In this document: positions 17,539-26,439 of the stretch, in pieces
How positions within the stretch are numbered: position 1 is the first letter of the stretch
Layout: every line of letters begins with the position of its first letter
NCBI GenBank assembly: GCA_900113995.1
Contig: FORK01000007.1
Coordinates: 55,378 to 119,377, forward strand
Direction of reading: 5' to 3'
DNA from: Ruminococcaceae bacterium D5
GTDB taxonomy: Bacteria > Bacillota > Clostridia > Oscillospirales > Ruminococcaceae
Length of the DNA stretch: 64,000 bases
Program-made: the position numbers and the translations under genes
Notes under the pieces: generated by a model
The model's database searches: none
The model's input: only the letters and a program-made list of their open reading frames with translations
Told to the model about the DNA's origin: nothing

Positions 17539-19689
17539 ATGGACAACTACATCGGCAAAAAAATAGAGGGCCGCTACCTTGTCAATGAGTTGATCGGGGT
17601 CGGCGGGATGGCCAATGTCTATAAGGCCACAGACGTCACCGACGGCAAGACGGTGGCGGTTAAGGTGCTGCGAGAGGAATTCTGTGACAATGAGGAGTTT
17701 CTGCGCCGCTTTAAGAATGAGAGCAAGGCGATCGCCATGCTGTCCCATCCGAATATCATCAAGGTCTATGATGTCTGCTTCTCTCATAAGATGCAGGTGA
17801 TTGTGATGGAATATGTCGATGGCATTACACTCAAGGAATACCTCGAGGAACAGAGCCCTCTCTCCTGGAAGGAGACGCTGCATTTCACCACTCAGGTATT
17901 GCGCGCACTTTCACATGCCCATTCCAAGGGGATTGTGCACCGGGACATCAAGCCGCAGAACGTCATGCTGCTGCCGAACGCCCAGATCAAGATCACCGAC
18001 TTTGGGATTGCCCGCTTTGCGCGCAGCGAAGCGAGAACCCTGACCGATCGGGCGATCGGTTCGGTGCATTATATCAGCCCCGAGCAGGCACAGGGAGAGC
18101 ACACCGACCAGCGGGCCGACCTGTATTCGGTCGGGGTGATGCTCTATGAGATGCTGACCGGGCAGCTCCCGTTTGATGCCGACAGCCCGGTTTCAGTGGC
18201 GCTCAAGCAAATCGAGATGGAGCCGCCGATGCCCCGCAGCATCAATCCCGAAATCCCCGAGGGGCTCGAGGAAATCACCATGCGAGCGCTGCAGAAGGAC
18301 CCGGAGCAGCGCTATCAGTCGGCCGGCGAAATGCTCGCAGATATCGAGGAATTTAAGGCGGATCCCTCGGTCCGGTTCGAGTATGATTATCTGACCGATC
18401 CGGCCGCGGAAAAGGCCCGCTGCCGCCGTACGATTCTGAGCCTCAAGAAGGGAAAGGCGCCGATGAAGCCCGACGAAGCAAAACGTGATACGCCGCGACG
18501 CACCCCCCGCCGCCGGGATGGGGGGGAGCGTCCCCGCACGCGGCATACAGCTCCGGCGGAGGAAGAGGATCAGCGTCCGGTCCGCCGCTACGGCGAGGAG
18601 GAGCGCCGTCCCCGCCGGGACCGCGGCGGGGAACCCCGCCGCCTGCCCAAGGAGGACTATCAGGAGGAGCGGAGCGGCTCGGTGCTGATGGCGCTGGCCG
18701 GCATCACCGCCGCCTTTGTGGTGATTTCGATCGTCTTCATCGGAGCGATGCTCTATCTGAACAACCCGCTGGAGAAGGTGCCGGACGTGCAGGTGCCGGA
18801 TTTCAAGGGACTGAAGTACGACGCCGTCACCAAAGCCGAGGAATACAGCAGCTTTACCTTCGAGGTTGAGGATAACCAGTACAACGACCTGTATGAGCGC
18901 GGGGCGATCATCAGCCAGAAGCCGAAGGAGGGAACGAAGGTCAAGCCGAATTCGGTGGTACGCGTTGTGGTTTCCAACGGCACGAAGGTGGTCAAGATGC
19001 CGAACCTCATCGGCCTTGAGGAAACCGAGGCCTATTACCAGTTGGCCGAACTGGATCTTGAATATCAAAAGGTTGAGATTTTCTCGGATCAGACCCCCGG
19101 CACGGTGGTCGGCACCGAACCGGGCTATGACAGTGAGATTCCCGCTTCGACTGTGGTGAAGGTCCAGATCAGCATGGGGCCGGAAAATAAGATCGTCGAA
19201 GTGCCCGACCTCAAGGGAAAGAGCATCGACGCCGCCCGCGCCGCACTGGAGGAGCTTGGTCTGGAGGTCGGCGGCATCAGCTATGTGCCGAGTGACGAAA
19301 AGAGGGACGTCGTTCTTTCGCAGGATCCCGCGCCGACCTCTCAGATGTCAACGGGAGGCTTTGTCAACCTTAATGTCTCGGCCGGAGAAGGGCAGTCGAA
19401 CCTGATTACCCTGCATATCCCGCTGCCGAAGAATGTGGAGGAAATCGTCAAGATGCAGGCGATGTTTGACGGCAAGATTCTCAGCGAGGAACGGGTGCAG
19501 CCCTCGACCGCCCGGTTCTGGAAACCTACGTTCCAGGGAACCGGTACCGCTAAAATTTTTATCCTCTACAACGATTTCCTGTACCAAACCTATGAGGTCA
19601 GCTTCGGAACCGGCGCCTATACGCTGGTGGAGGATAACTCCGCCAATGTGACCGGCCAGAGCTCCTCCGCACAGGGGACAACGCCATGA
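17539..19689 (+). CDS. prkC: PASTA-domain Ser/Thr protein kinase PrkC/StkP-type
   Basis: A 716-residue membrane kinase that senses cell-wall fragments and germination signals. The kinase domain spans residues 1-270: a glycine-rich loop, the VAVKVL lysine at 42, the catalytic loop HRDIKPQN, and DFG followed by GSVHYISPEQ. A highly charged Arg/Pro-rich linker (about 300-375) precedes a membrane segment (about 378-405). Three PASTA repeats (about 415-620) start with PDFKGL, PNLIGL and PDLKGK. A Thr/Ser-rich tail ends the protein. ATG 17539 has GGGAGAAG upstream. Confidence 0.95.
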   Translation: MDNYIGKKIEGRYLVNELIGVGGMANVYKATDVTDGKTVAVKVLREEFCDNEEFLRRFKNESKAIAMLSHPNIIKVYDVCFSHKMQVIVMEYVDGITLKEYLEEQSPLSWKETLHFTTQVLRALSHAHSKGIVHRDIKPQNVMLLPNAQIKITDFGIARFARSEARTLTDRAIGSVHYISPEQAQGEHTDQRADLYSVGVMLYEMLTGQLPFDADSPVSVALKQIEMEPPMPRSINPEIPEGLEEITMRALQKDPEQRYQSAGEMLADIEEFKADPSVRFEYDYLTDPAAEKARCRRTILSLKKGKAPMKPDEAKRDTPRRTPRRRDGGERPRTRHTAPAEEEDQRPVRRYGEEERRPRRDRGGEPRRLPKEDYQEERSGSVLMALAGITAAFVVISIVFIGAMLYLNNPLEKVPDVQVPDFKGLKYDAVTKAEEYSSFTFEVEDNQYNDLYERGAIISQKPKEGTKVKPNSVVRVVVSNGTKVVKMPNLIGLEETEAYYQLAELDLEYQKVEIFSDQTPGTVVGTEPGYDSEIPASTVVKVQISMGPENKIVEVPDLKGKSIDAARAALEELGLEVGGISYVPSDEKRDVVLSQDPAPTSQMSTGGFVNLNVSAGEGQSNLITLHIPLPKNVEEIVKMQAMFDGKILSEERVQPSTARFWKPTFQGTGTAKIFILYNDFLYQTYEVSFGTGAYTLVEDNSANVTGQSSSAQGTTP

Positions 19690-20564
19690 GAGAGGGCAGA
19701 ATCGTCCGTCAGACCGGCGGCTTCTACTACGTTGATTGCGGCGGGGAGGTCTTTTCCTGCCGCGCTCGCGGCCTGTTCCGCAAAGAGGGAGTTACCCCGC
19801 TGGTGGGGGACCTCGTCCGCATGGAGGAAACAGAGCCGGGCTGCGGCTTTGTGGTCGAAATTCTTCCGCGCCGGAACAGCTTGATCCGGCCGCCGGTCGC
19901 CAACGTCGATCTGCTGCTGCTGATCCTCTCGATTGCTGATCCCGCGCCTAATTTAACGGTAGTCGATAAGCTGCTGGCCATCGCGGAATATAAGGAAATC
20001 GACGTCTCGATCGTCGTGACCAAGTCGGACCTTGCCGATCCGTCCGGGCTTTGCCGGATTTACCGGGAGGCAGGCTATCCGGTGACGGCGCTCAACAGCC
20101 TTGCCGATTCGCCCGACGCCATCCGGGAAATGATCCGGGGGAAGCTCTGCGTGCTGGCGGGGAATACCGGTGTGGGAAAATCCACCCTTTTAAACGCCAT
20201 GGAACCCTCCCTGACGCTGCGCACCGGCGAGACGAGCCGTAAGCTCGGGCGCGGCAGGCACACCACGCGCGTGACCGAGCTGTTTGAGCTTGCGGGGGGG
20301 ATGATTGCCGATACACCGGGCTTTTCGGCGCTTGAAACGGCTCAGTTTGAGCGGATCCGCAAGGAAGAGCTTGAGCTTTGCTTCCGGGAGTTTGAGCCTT
20401 ACCGCACCGGCTGCCGTTTTACCGGCTGTTCCCATACCAGGGAGAAGGGGTGCGGGGTTCTTGCCGCGGTCGAGCGGGAAGAGATCTCTCTGTCGCGGCA
20501 TAAAAGCTACTGCGAAATGTATGAGGAGGCGCGGCAGATCAAGGATTGGGAGGTTGTCGGATGA
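19686..20564 (+). CDS. rsgA: small-subunit ribosome biogenesis GTPase RsgA
   Basis: A 292-residue circularly permuted GTPase that helps mature the 30S subunit. An OB-fold covers residues 1-65. The G motifs follow in permuted order: TKSD (G4), GNTGVGKST (G1), then the switch region and DTPGF (G3). The C-terminal zinc site has CRFTGCSHTREKGC. Start and stop both overlap neighbours (ATGA). In many Firmicutes rpe comes next; here it is missing and thiN follows directly. Confidence 0.95.
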   Translation: MREGRIVRQTGGFYYVDCGGEVFSCRARGLFRKEGVTPLVGDLVRMEETEPGCGFVVEILPRRNSLIRPPVANVDLLLLILSIADPAPNLTVVDKLLAIAEYKEIDVSIVVTKSDLADPSGLCRIYREAGYPVTALNSLADSPDAIREMIRGKLCVLAGNTGVGKSTLLNAMEPSLTLRTGETSRKLGRGRHTTRVTELFELAGGMIADTPGFSALETAQFERIRKEELELCFREFEPYRTGCRFTGCSHTREKGCGVLAAVEREEISLSRHKSYCEMYEEARQIKDWEVVG

Positions 20565-21187
20565 AGCGGTGCATTGTTTTTTGCGCGGGGGAGGCGGGGC
20601 CTCTCCCGTCCGGTTTTTGTATCGGACCGGAGGAATTGGTTATCGCCTGCGATGCGGGCTACCGGAGCGCGCGTGAAGCGGGCGTTCTGCCGCACCTTCT
20701 GATCGGTGATTTTGATTCGCTGGGGGAGCAGCTGCCGGAAGGGATTGAAACTCTTCGCTTTCCGGTTGAGAAGGATGACACCGACGGGATGCTGGCGCTG
20801 CGCGAAGGGCTGCGCCGGGGCTTCCGCCGCTTTGTCCTGTTCTTTGCGCTCGGCGGACGCCTCGACCACACCATCGCCAATCTGCAGGCGCTTGCCTTTT
20901 TGCAGGAGCATGAAGCAGAGGGAATGCTGATCGGACCCAATGACACAGTACGGCTGCTCACGCCGGGCAGCCTGACCCTTCCGCGGCAGGATGGCTTTAC
21001 CCTCTCGATTTTCGCCTACGGCGGAGAGGCGCGCGGGGTGACGCTGACCGGAATGCAGTATCCTCTGAGGGAAGCAACGGTGACGACCGCCTTCCCGATC
21101 GGACTGGGAAACCACATTCTTGCGGAGGAAGGGCGGATCGATCTGCGGCAGGGGAAGCTGTTGGTGGTCGAATCGCGGATTAACTGA
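20561..21187 (+). CDS. thiN: thiamine pyrophosphokinase
   Basis: A 208-residue enzyme that makes thiamine diphosphate from thiamine and ATP. Diagnostic segments are IGDFDSLGE, KDDTDGMLALREGL and ALGGRLDHTIANLQAL. The beta-sandwich C-terminal part follows at normal length. The ATG at 20561 overlaps the rsgA stop and has GGGAGG upstream. The product is the cofactor of the KorAB-type oxidoreductase encoded later in the window, although no direct link is implied. Confidence 0.93.
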   Translation: MKRCIVFCAGEAGPLPSGFCIGPEELVIACDAGYRSAREAGVLPHLLIGDFDSLGEQLPEGIETLRFPVEKDDTDGMLALREGLRRGFRRFVLFFALGGRLDHTIANLQALAFLQEHEAEGMLIGPNDTVRLLTPGSLTLPRQDGFTLSIFAYGGEARGVTLTGMQYPLREATVTTAFPIGLGNHILAEEGRIDLRQGKLLVVESRIN

Positions 21188-21346
21188 AGAGATTCCGTCA
21201 TGTCTCGAAAGGCCGGGATCTTCACGCTTCGGCTTCCTGTATCCTTCTCACGTTTTTGATTGCCGCCCCGGAAAGAAGAAATCCGCGCGAAAATCCAATA
21301 GAATTTTTGATGCGGTTTTAGATTACATAATTTGGGAGAATCGATT

Positions 21347-22675
21347 GTGCTGTTTTCAAAAAGGGATATCATTCGCCTGCTTGTACCGCTGGTAGTCGAG
21401 CAGATGCTGGCTGTAACAATTGGTGTGGCCGATACGGTGATGGTCGCATACGTCGGAGAAGCGACCGTCTCGGGTGTCTCGCTGGTTGACTCGATCAATA
21501 TGCTCATCATTCAGGTGTTTGCGGCCCTTGCTACCGGCGGCGCCATTGTCGTGGCCCAGTATATTGGGCGCGGCGACCGTAACCGCGCGAAGGAGGCGGC
21601 GCGCCAGCTCTTTTTTGTCGTAACAGCGATCGGTGTGGCCGTTTCGCTGGTCTGCAGCATCTGGCGGATCGAGCTGCTCCGTCTGGTCTATAAGACGGTG
21701 GAACCGGCTGTAATGGAAGCCTCGCAGGAATACTTTCTGCTGATTGCCGCCTCCTATCCCGCGTTTGCGATTTACAATGCAGGCGCGGCTCTTTTCCGGG
21801 CGCAGGGCAACTCGCGGGTCTCGATGATGACCGCTTTGATGATGAATATTCTCAACATCGGCGGCAATGCCATTTTTCTGTTTGTTTTTGATATGGGAGC
21901 CTTTGCGGTCGGCCTAGGCACGATGCTCGGACGTGTTGCAGGCGCGGCTGTGATGCTCTGGCTGATCCGCAAGCCGGGAAATCTTGTCTCAGTCGAGCAT
22001 TTCCTGCCATACCGTTTTGAGAAGAAGATGGTCGCCACCATCCTGCGGATCGGGGTGCCGACCGGTATGGAAAACGGAATGTTCCAGTTCGGAAAGCTGC
22101 TGGTTGCAGGACTGGTTTCCTCCTTCGGAACCGCCGCCATTTCGGCCAACGCGGTTTCCAACTCCATTTCCAACTTTGCCTGCATTCCCGGCCAAGCGGT
22201 CGGCTTAGCGATGATTACCGTCGTCGGGCAGTGCATCGGAGCCGGAGAATACGGGCAGGCGCGCACTTATACCAAGCGACTGCTCGGGATGGCCTATCTC
22301 TTTGGCGGCTCGCTCAATGTTCTGATGATCCTCCTGATGAAACCGATGGTTACCTTTTTTCCGCTCTCTCCGGAGGCGCTGCGCCTCGGCTATATTTGTG
22401 CCACGATGCATGCGGCGGCGTGGCTTGTCTTTTGGCCGACGGCCTTTGTGTTGCCGAACGGACTGCGGGCGGCAGGCGACGTAAAATTTACGATGGGGGT
22501 TTCCGTCATCATCATGTGGACCTGCCGCATTGGCCTGAGCTATGTTTATGGCGTTTGGCTTGGCCTGGGGCTGATCGGTGTTTGGCTTGCGATGATCAGC
22601 GATTGGGTGGTTCGTACCGCCGTCTATCTCTGGCGGTTCCATGGGGAACGGTGGCTGCGGCACCACGTTGTTTGA
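21347..22675 (+). CDS. MATE-family multidrug/cation efflux pump
   Basis: A 442-residue protein with 12 predicted membrane helices in two similar halves, typical of MATE antiporters that export organic cations in exchange for Na+ or H+. GTG 21347 was chosen because GGGAG lies 8 bases upstream; an earlier TTG at 21332 has no ribosome site. Family-like segments include LVPLVVEQMLAVTIGVADTVM near the start and GVPTGMENGMFQFGKL at the second half. The 159-base gap after thiN shows no clear promoter. The substrate cannot be read from sequence. Confidence 0.9.
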   Translation: MLFSKRDIIRLLVPLVVEQMLAVTIGVADTVMVAYVGEATVSGVSLVDSINMLIIQVFAALATGGAIVVAQYIGRGDRNRAKEAARQLFFVVTAIGVAVSLVCSIWRIELLRLVYKTVEPAVMEASQEYFLLIAASYPAFAIYNAGAALFRAQGNSRVSMMTALMMNILNIGGNAIFLFVFDMGAFAVGLGTMLGRVAGAAVMLWLIRKPGNLVSVEHFLPYRFEKKMVATILRIGVPTGMENGMFQFGKLLVAGLVSSFGTAAISANAVSNSISNFACIPGQAVGLAMITVVGQCIGAGEYGQARTYTKRLLGMAYLFGGSLNVLMILLMKPMVTFFPLSPEALRLGYICATMHAAAWLVFWPTAFVLPNGLRAAGDVKFTMGVSVIIMWTCRIGLSYVYGVWLGLGLIGVWLAMISDWVVRTAVYLWRFHGERWLRHHVV

Positions 22676-22711
22676 AGACTTGGAAAATGGTGAAAGCGTC
22701 TCTGTAAATAG

Positions 22712-22760
22712 CAGCGGGTCGTGGTCAGTGCAGCAACTCTGCACTGACCACGACCCGCTG
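22712..22760. terminator. perfect 22-bp hairpin between convergent genes, probable bidirectional terminator
   Basis: Arms 22712-22733 and 22739-22760 are perfectly complementary with a 5-base loop. The T run on the plus side is short (TTT then mixed A/T). It lies between the MATE gene and the oppositely oriented U32 gene. Confidence 0.65.
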
Positions 22761-22849
22761 TTTGATATTTCGATGTTTTGGCCGGACTGTTGCGCGGAAT
22801 CCGGCTGTTTTAAAACCGGTTCGGTACCGGCGCAGGTTTTGGCGGAGGG

Positions 22850-24073
22850 TTATGATAACTCCTCTTGGCGCCGCTTCCGTAGCATCGCACCGGGGCATAC
22901 CTTGCCGTCGAAGCGAATGCTGACCTTCATCAGCGGATGCCGGGCAGCTTCAAGCGGATTGTCGTCTTCATCGCGCAGGTCATCGGCGGTCAGTGCGCGC
23001 GGCGGGAACCCCGGTTCGAGCAGCTCGAGCGAGTCGCCGTTTTGGAAGCGGTTGCGTTCGGTGAGATAAAGCCTGCCCTCTCCGCAGCGTTCGACAATGG
23101 CGCTGACCTCCCAGTTCTGCACATAACCGCCGGGGCGGTAGCTTTGCATGACCGGTTCCCGTCCGTAGTAGAATCCGGTGCAGTATTCCCGATGAGAGAT
23201 GGTGGAGAGCTCGGCAACCGCCCAGTCCGGTGCAGGGGCGCCCTGCGCCGCCGCATCGAGGGCGGCGCGATAGGCGTTGGTCACAACCCCGACGTAGTAG
23301 GCGGATTTCGCCCGTCCCTCGATCTTGAAGCTTCCCACTCCGGCCTCGGCCAGCTCGGCAAGATGTTCGATCATGCAGAGATCCTTCGCATTGAGGATGG
23401 TGGAACCCCGCTCATCCTCAAAGACCGGCAGAAAGATGCCGGGACGTTTCTCTTCCATCAGATGATAGTTCCAGCGGCAGGGCTGGGAACATTCGCCGCG
23501 GTTGGCATCGCGGCCGGTCAGATAGTCTGATATTACACACCGGCCAGAAACCGACATACACATCGCGCCGTGGATAAAGGTTTCAAGCATGAGATCGGAG
23601 GGGGTGTTTTGACGGATGATCCGGATTTCCTCCATTGTCAGCTCGCGGGCGAGCACCACTCGCCGTACTCCCATTTCGTAAAGAGCATTGGCGGTAAGAT
23701 GATTGACGATTCCGGTCTGGGTAGAGGCGTGCAGCTCCATCCGGGGCAGCAGGCGGTGCGCCAGTGCCAGCACCCCAAGGTCGGCAATAATCAGCGCGTC
23801 AACCCCACAGTGAGCGGCGCTCTGTAAAAAGCTGGGCAGCTCGTCGATTTCTCCGCCGCGCGGCAGGGTGTTGACGGTGAGGTGGACCGATACGCCTCGG
23901 GCGTGGGCGTATTCCGTCGCCCGCGCCAGTTCGTCAAACGAAAAATTGGGCGAGACGCTGCGCATCCCAAAACGATCAGCTCCAAGATAGACAGCGTCAG
24001 CACCATAGCGGATTGCGGTTTTCAGCCGCTCAAAGTCCCCAGCGGGACAGAGCAGCTCCGGCTTGAATCTCAT
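22850..24073 (-). CDS. U32-family protein, likely tRNA 5-hydroxyuridine protein TrhP
   Basis: A 407-residue protein starting at ATG 24073 behind AGGAGGG. It carries the U32 signature ETFIHGAMCMSVSGRC and the cysteine pattern continuing into GECSQPC, which in this family holds an Fe-S cluster. A TIM-barrel-like N-terminus (ELLCPAGDFERLKTAIRYGA) and a C-terminal beta domain make up the rest. Members once called peptidases are now known (TrhP, RlhA) to hydroxylate RNA bases using prephenate-derived chemistry. I assign the TrhP role from family knowledge; collagenase-type activity is less likely. Confidence 0.82.
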   Translation of the reverse strand: MRFKPELLCPAGDFERLKTAIRYGADAVYLGADRFGMRSVSPNFSFDELARATEYAHARGVSVHLTVNTLPRGGEIDELPSFLQSAAHCGVDALIIADLGVLALAHRLLPRMELHASTQTGIVNHLTANALYEMGVRRVVLARELTMEEIRIIRQNTPSDLMLETFIHGAMCMSVSGRCVISDYLTGRDANRGECSQPCRWNYHLMEEKRPGIFLPVFEDERGSTILNAKDLCMIEHLAELAEAGVGSFKIEGRAKSAYYVGVVTNAYRAALDAAAQGAPAPDWAVAELSTISHREYCTGFYYGREPVMQSYRPGGYVQNWEVSAIVERCGEGRLYLTERNRFQNGDSLELLEPGFPPRALTADDLRDEDDNPLEAARHPLMKVSIRFDGKVCPGAMLRKRRQEELS

Positions 24074-24097
24074 GGAAACCCTCCTGTTCAATCATAG

Positions 24098-24678
24098 CCG
24101 CGCGTTAAACGCGCGGTATGCACCAGCCCTAGAAGGGCACGATGCCGGCAGGCGTAAGGCGCACCGAATTTCTTTCATTCGCATCATTTGCCCTACTGCC
24201 CGTCGGCGGGCCAACACCGTTCTAACGATAGCCCACACTATATTCCCAAGTTTGTAGTTAGCAGCTCTCTTCGCCCGATACTTGAAGCTAAAGTTCTTCC
24301 CTCACCGGCGGAGCTGGTGGTTCTATTCGCTGATGCTATATAAAAAGAAGGGAGCGCCGCAGGAAGCGGCGCTCCCTTTTCCGCCTATGAGCAGGACCCC
24401 TTTTCGCCCGAATGGCCACCGGCCGGCCACCTGCTGTCCGAACCCTTCCCCGCCTGTGCGTAGGAAAACCGCCGCTTTTTCCGGCGGACAAAATGGAATA
24501 CTTTTGCCGGCAAAGGAAAGCGCCATAAATCAGAAAAGGACAAGAACGCAGCGGAATGAAATCACTGCTTCCGCAGTTCCGGTACGGGGGAACGCAAGTG
24601 AAAAATGCTTCATGCCTCTTGGGCAAACCGGTATCACACCTTTGAGGAGTGGGACAGCCACGCCTTCAAGGTGTGGCT
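24098..24678. mobile_element. probable decayed, internally deleted IS200/IS605-type element
   Basis: No intact gene lies in the roughly 770 bases between the U32 and mltG genes. The region carries hairpins like those at IS200/IS605 ends: CCGCGCG/CGCGCGG (24098-24116) on one side and a 10-bp stem with one G-T pair (24656-24678) on the other. The plus-strand reading just before the second hairpin (about 24550-24690, with MPLGQTGITPL) resembles read-through from a TnpB C-terminus as I recall it. A minus-strand frame at 24109-24315 (about 69 codons, no good start) is unrecognised. The boundaries are approximate. Confidence 0.35.
24350..24380. terminator. rho-independent terminator
   Basis: An 11-bp perfect stem (24350-24360 with 24366-24376) and a 5-base loop are flanked by TTTT on the plus side and by a CTTCTTTTT run when read on the minus strand. 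It is suited to end the mltG transcript, although it lies about 460 bases beyond that gene's stop. Confidence 0.7.
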
Positions 24679-24843
24679 TTGATTGTCAAAAGGGCATTTT
24701 CTTCTTTGAACTGACTGAGATTTTGAAAAGGCACAGGCATGCAGGCGGCTTTTATTCTCCGAAGAAGATTTTTTGTGGAGCATCATTTACGACTCAGATT
24801 CCGTCAAAGGGGACGGGCACACAGCGACACACTTCGGCCATTA

Positions 24844-26001
24844 CTACACATCGGTGCCATGGGTGGCCCCGCCCGCGGCGGCGGCCCTGCGAACGTTGGC
24901 ATAATGCTCGTTGAGGGTGCTGCTGTAATAGTATTTTCCTTCCGAGTCGGTGACAAAGAAATAATAGTTGGTTTCTTCAGGGCTGACCGCCGCATGAATT
25001 GCGTCGAGCCCCGGTGAGCAGATCGGTCCGGCCGGGAGCCCCTGACAGACATAGGTGTTATAGGCATCGAGGATCTTCTGCAGCTGCGCCTGCTCCTCCT
25101 CTGTCTGGGGCCGTCCGAGAATTTCCCGTCCGAAGGCGTCTTTCAGATCCTCAGCATAATGGACGGTCACGTCCGACTGGAGCATTGGCAGCCCGGCTGC
25201 CAGGTTATCGATCCGATTGTGGAAAACGGAGGAAACAATCACCATTTCGTCGGGATTCCCAGCTTCCTTCTGGATGATCGAGGCCAGAGTGATCGCCTGA
25301 TCGAGGGTCATGCCCGTGTCCTGAATTTCTTCATAGACCTCCCCCATCACCCGTGCGGAAAAGTTGCGAAGAAATTTTTTGGCGACCGATTGAACGTTTT
25401 CGCCCACATAAAAATCATAGGTGTCGGGGAAGAGGTACCCCTCAAGGCGGTAGAAGCGCAGCTCGTCCTCCGGAAGCATATTCAAAAACTCGTAGTCGAA
25501 TTCGGCGGTCTGCAGGCATTCAATCAGTGCGTCGGCAGCGCAGACTTCGTTTTCTTCAAGAAGATCCGCGATTTCCCGCAGAGACATCCCCTCGTGGAAG
25601 GTAATCCGAACCTCTTCCTTGACGGTATCCCCGATCCGCAGGGCGGTGATGATCCGGTCATAGCTCATGTTGGAATTGAGGATATAATCGCCTGCCTGAA
25701 AGGTATCGCCCTTTCCACGCAGACGTGCGTAGGCGGAGAAGGTGAAGGGGTGCTCAATGACGCCCTTCTCTCCGAGCAGGGCGGAAATCGTCCGCAGGCC
25801 CATCCCTTCTTCGATGGTCAGTTCGATCTGCTGGTCAGGCTTGCCGAAAGCGAGCAGATCGGTCGCACTGGTCAGTCCGAAGATCGCGAGGGCGCCCGAT
25901 GCGCCGAGAAAGAGCAGTATCGCGAGAAAAAGGCTGCCGCGCCGTCTCCTGCGCCGCTTTCTGCGCGGGCGGGGCGCTTCATCATGCTCCTGAATTGGCA
26001 T
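24844..26001 (-). CDS. mltG: endolytic murein transglycosylase MltG (YceG family)
   Basis: A 385-residue protein anchored by one membrane helix (about residues 23-45) after a very basic N-terminus. A LysM-like domain follows, then the YceG catalytic region with LEGYLFPDTYDFY, the catalytic glutamate in SIIQKEAGNPDE, and the end motif PAGPICSPGLDAIHAAVSP. It cuts nascent glycan strands and so limits their length during wall synthesis. AGGAGG precedes the ATG at 26001. Confidence 0.93.
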   Translation of the reverse strand: MPIQEHDEAPRPRRKRRRRRRGSLFLAILLFLGASGALAIFGLTSATDLLAFGKPDQQIELTIEEGMGLRTISALLGEKGVIEHPFTFSAYARLRGKGDTFQAGDYILNSNMSYDRIITALRIGDTVKEEVRITFHEGMSLREIADLLEENEVCAADALIECLQTAEFDYEFLNMLPEDELRFYRLEGYLFPDTYDFYVGENVQSVAKKFLRNFSARVMGEVYEEIQDTGMTLDQAITLASIIQKEAGNPDEMVIVSSVFHNRIDNLAAGLPMLQSDVTVHYAEDLKDAFGREILGRPQTEEEQAQLQKILDAYNTYVCQGLPAGPICSPGLDAIHAAVSPEETNYYFFVTDSEGKYYYSSTLNEHYANVRRAAAAGGATHGTDV

Positions 26002-26028
26002 TGTTGCGATCCTCCTTAAGTCTCAGTA

Positions 26029-26055
26029 ACCACCCCGGGAGAAGGGGCATAGTAT
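26029..26055 (+). promoter_or_regulatory. possible sigma-K-type (mother-cell sporulation) promoter
   Basis: AC at 26029-26030, then 17 bases, then CATA-GTA-T at 26048-26055 resembles the sigma-K pattern AC-N16/17-CATANNNTA. It lies 33 bases upstream of the Cys-rich gene start. No sigma-A boxes are evident. This is an inference from consensus alone. Confidence 0.35.
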
Positions 26056-26087
26056 GTAATAAATCATCAATGCGAGGTGAAATTGAA

Positions 26088-26255
26088 GTGTACGGTAACA
26101 ATGGCTGCCTGTGGATCATCATCATTATCATTCTTCTGTGCTGCTGCTGCGGCGGTGGATGCAGCGGGAACAACGGCTGTGGCTGCAACAATGGCTGTGG
26201 CTGCAACAACGGCTGCGGCTGCAACAATGGCTGCGGCGGATGCGGCTGCTGCTGA
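26088..26255 (+). CDS. 55-residue Cys/Gly/Asn-rich small protein with one hydrophobic helix
   Basis: GTG 26088 was chosen because GAGGTG lies about 9 bases upstream; an ATG at 26070 has no ribosome site. The protein has a short N-terminus, an isoleucine/leucine helix (residues 8-17), four consecutive cysteines (18-21), then a repeated NNGCGC segment ending in GCGCC. In total 16 of 55 residues are cysteine. The gene holds four 18-base tandem units (26169-26240). Similar tiny proteins in Firmicutes are often sporulation or spore-surface components. The role here is inferred from this and from the promoter. Confidence 0.7.
   Translation: MYGNNGCLWIIIIIILLCCCCGGGCSGNNGCGCNNGCGCNNGCGCNNGCGGCGCC
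26169..26240 (+). repeat. four 18-base tandem units inside the Cys-rich gene
   Basis: Units begin at 26169, 26187, 26205 and 26223 and encode N-N-G-C-G-C; the last unit diverges at its end. The in-frame length means copy-number change would only lengthen or shorten the protein. Confidence 0.85.
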
Positions 26256-26439
26256 TCCTCTCCCTGCGGCGCAAAGCCGACCCGGCGATGAGGAAAGCGG
26301 CCCCCACCAAGGGGCGGGCCGCCCGATTTCGCGGCAAGATGGGCGAGGCGGCAATTGTATGCCGCCAAATACGCTGGTAACCGGCAGAATTTGGGCGACA
26401 AATTCACCATGGCGGCAGACGCCTGCCGGAAAGCGGAGC

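Noticed and set aside
26169..26240. CRISPR-like short tandem repeats
   Set aside because: The 18-base units are directly adjacent with no spacers and encode in-frame NNGCGC residues.
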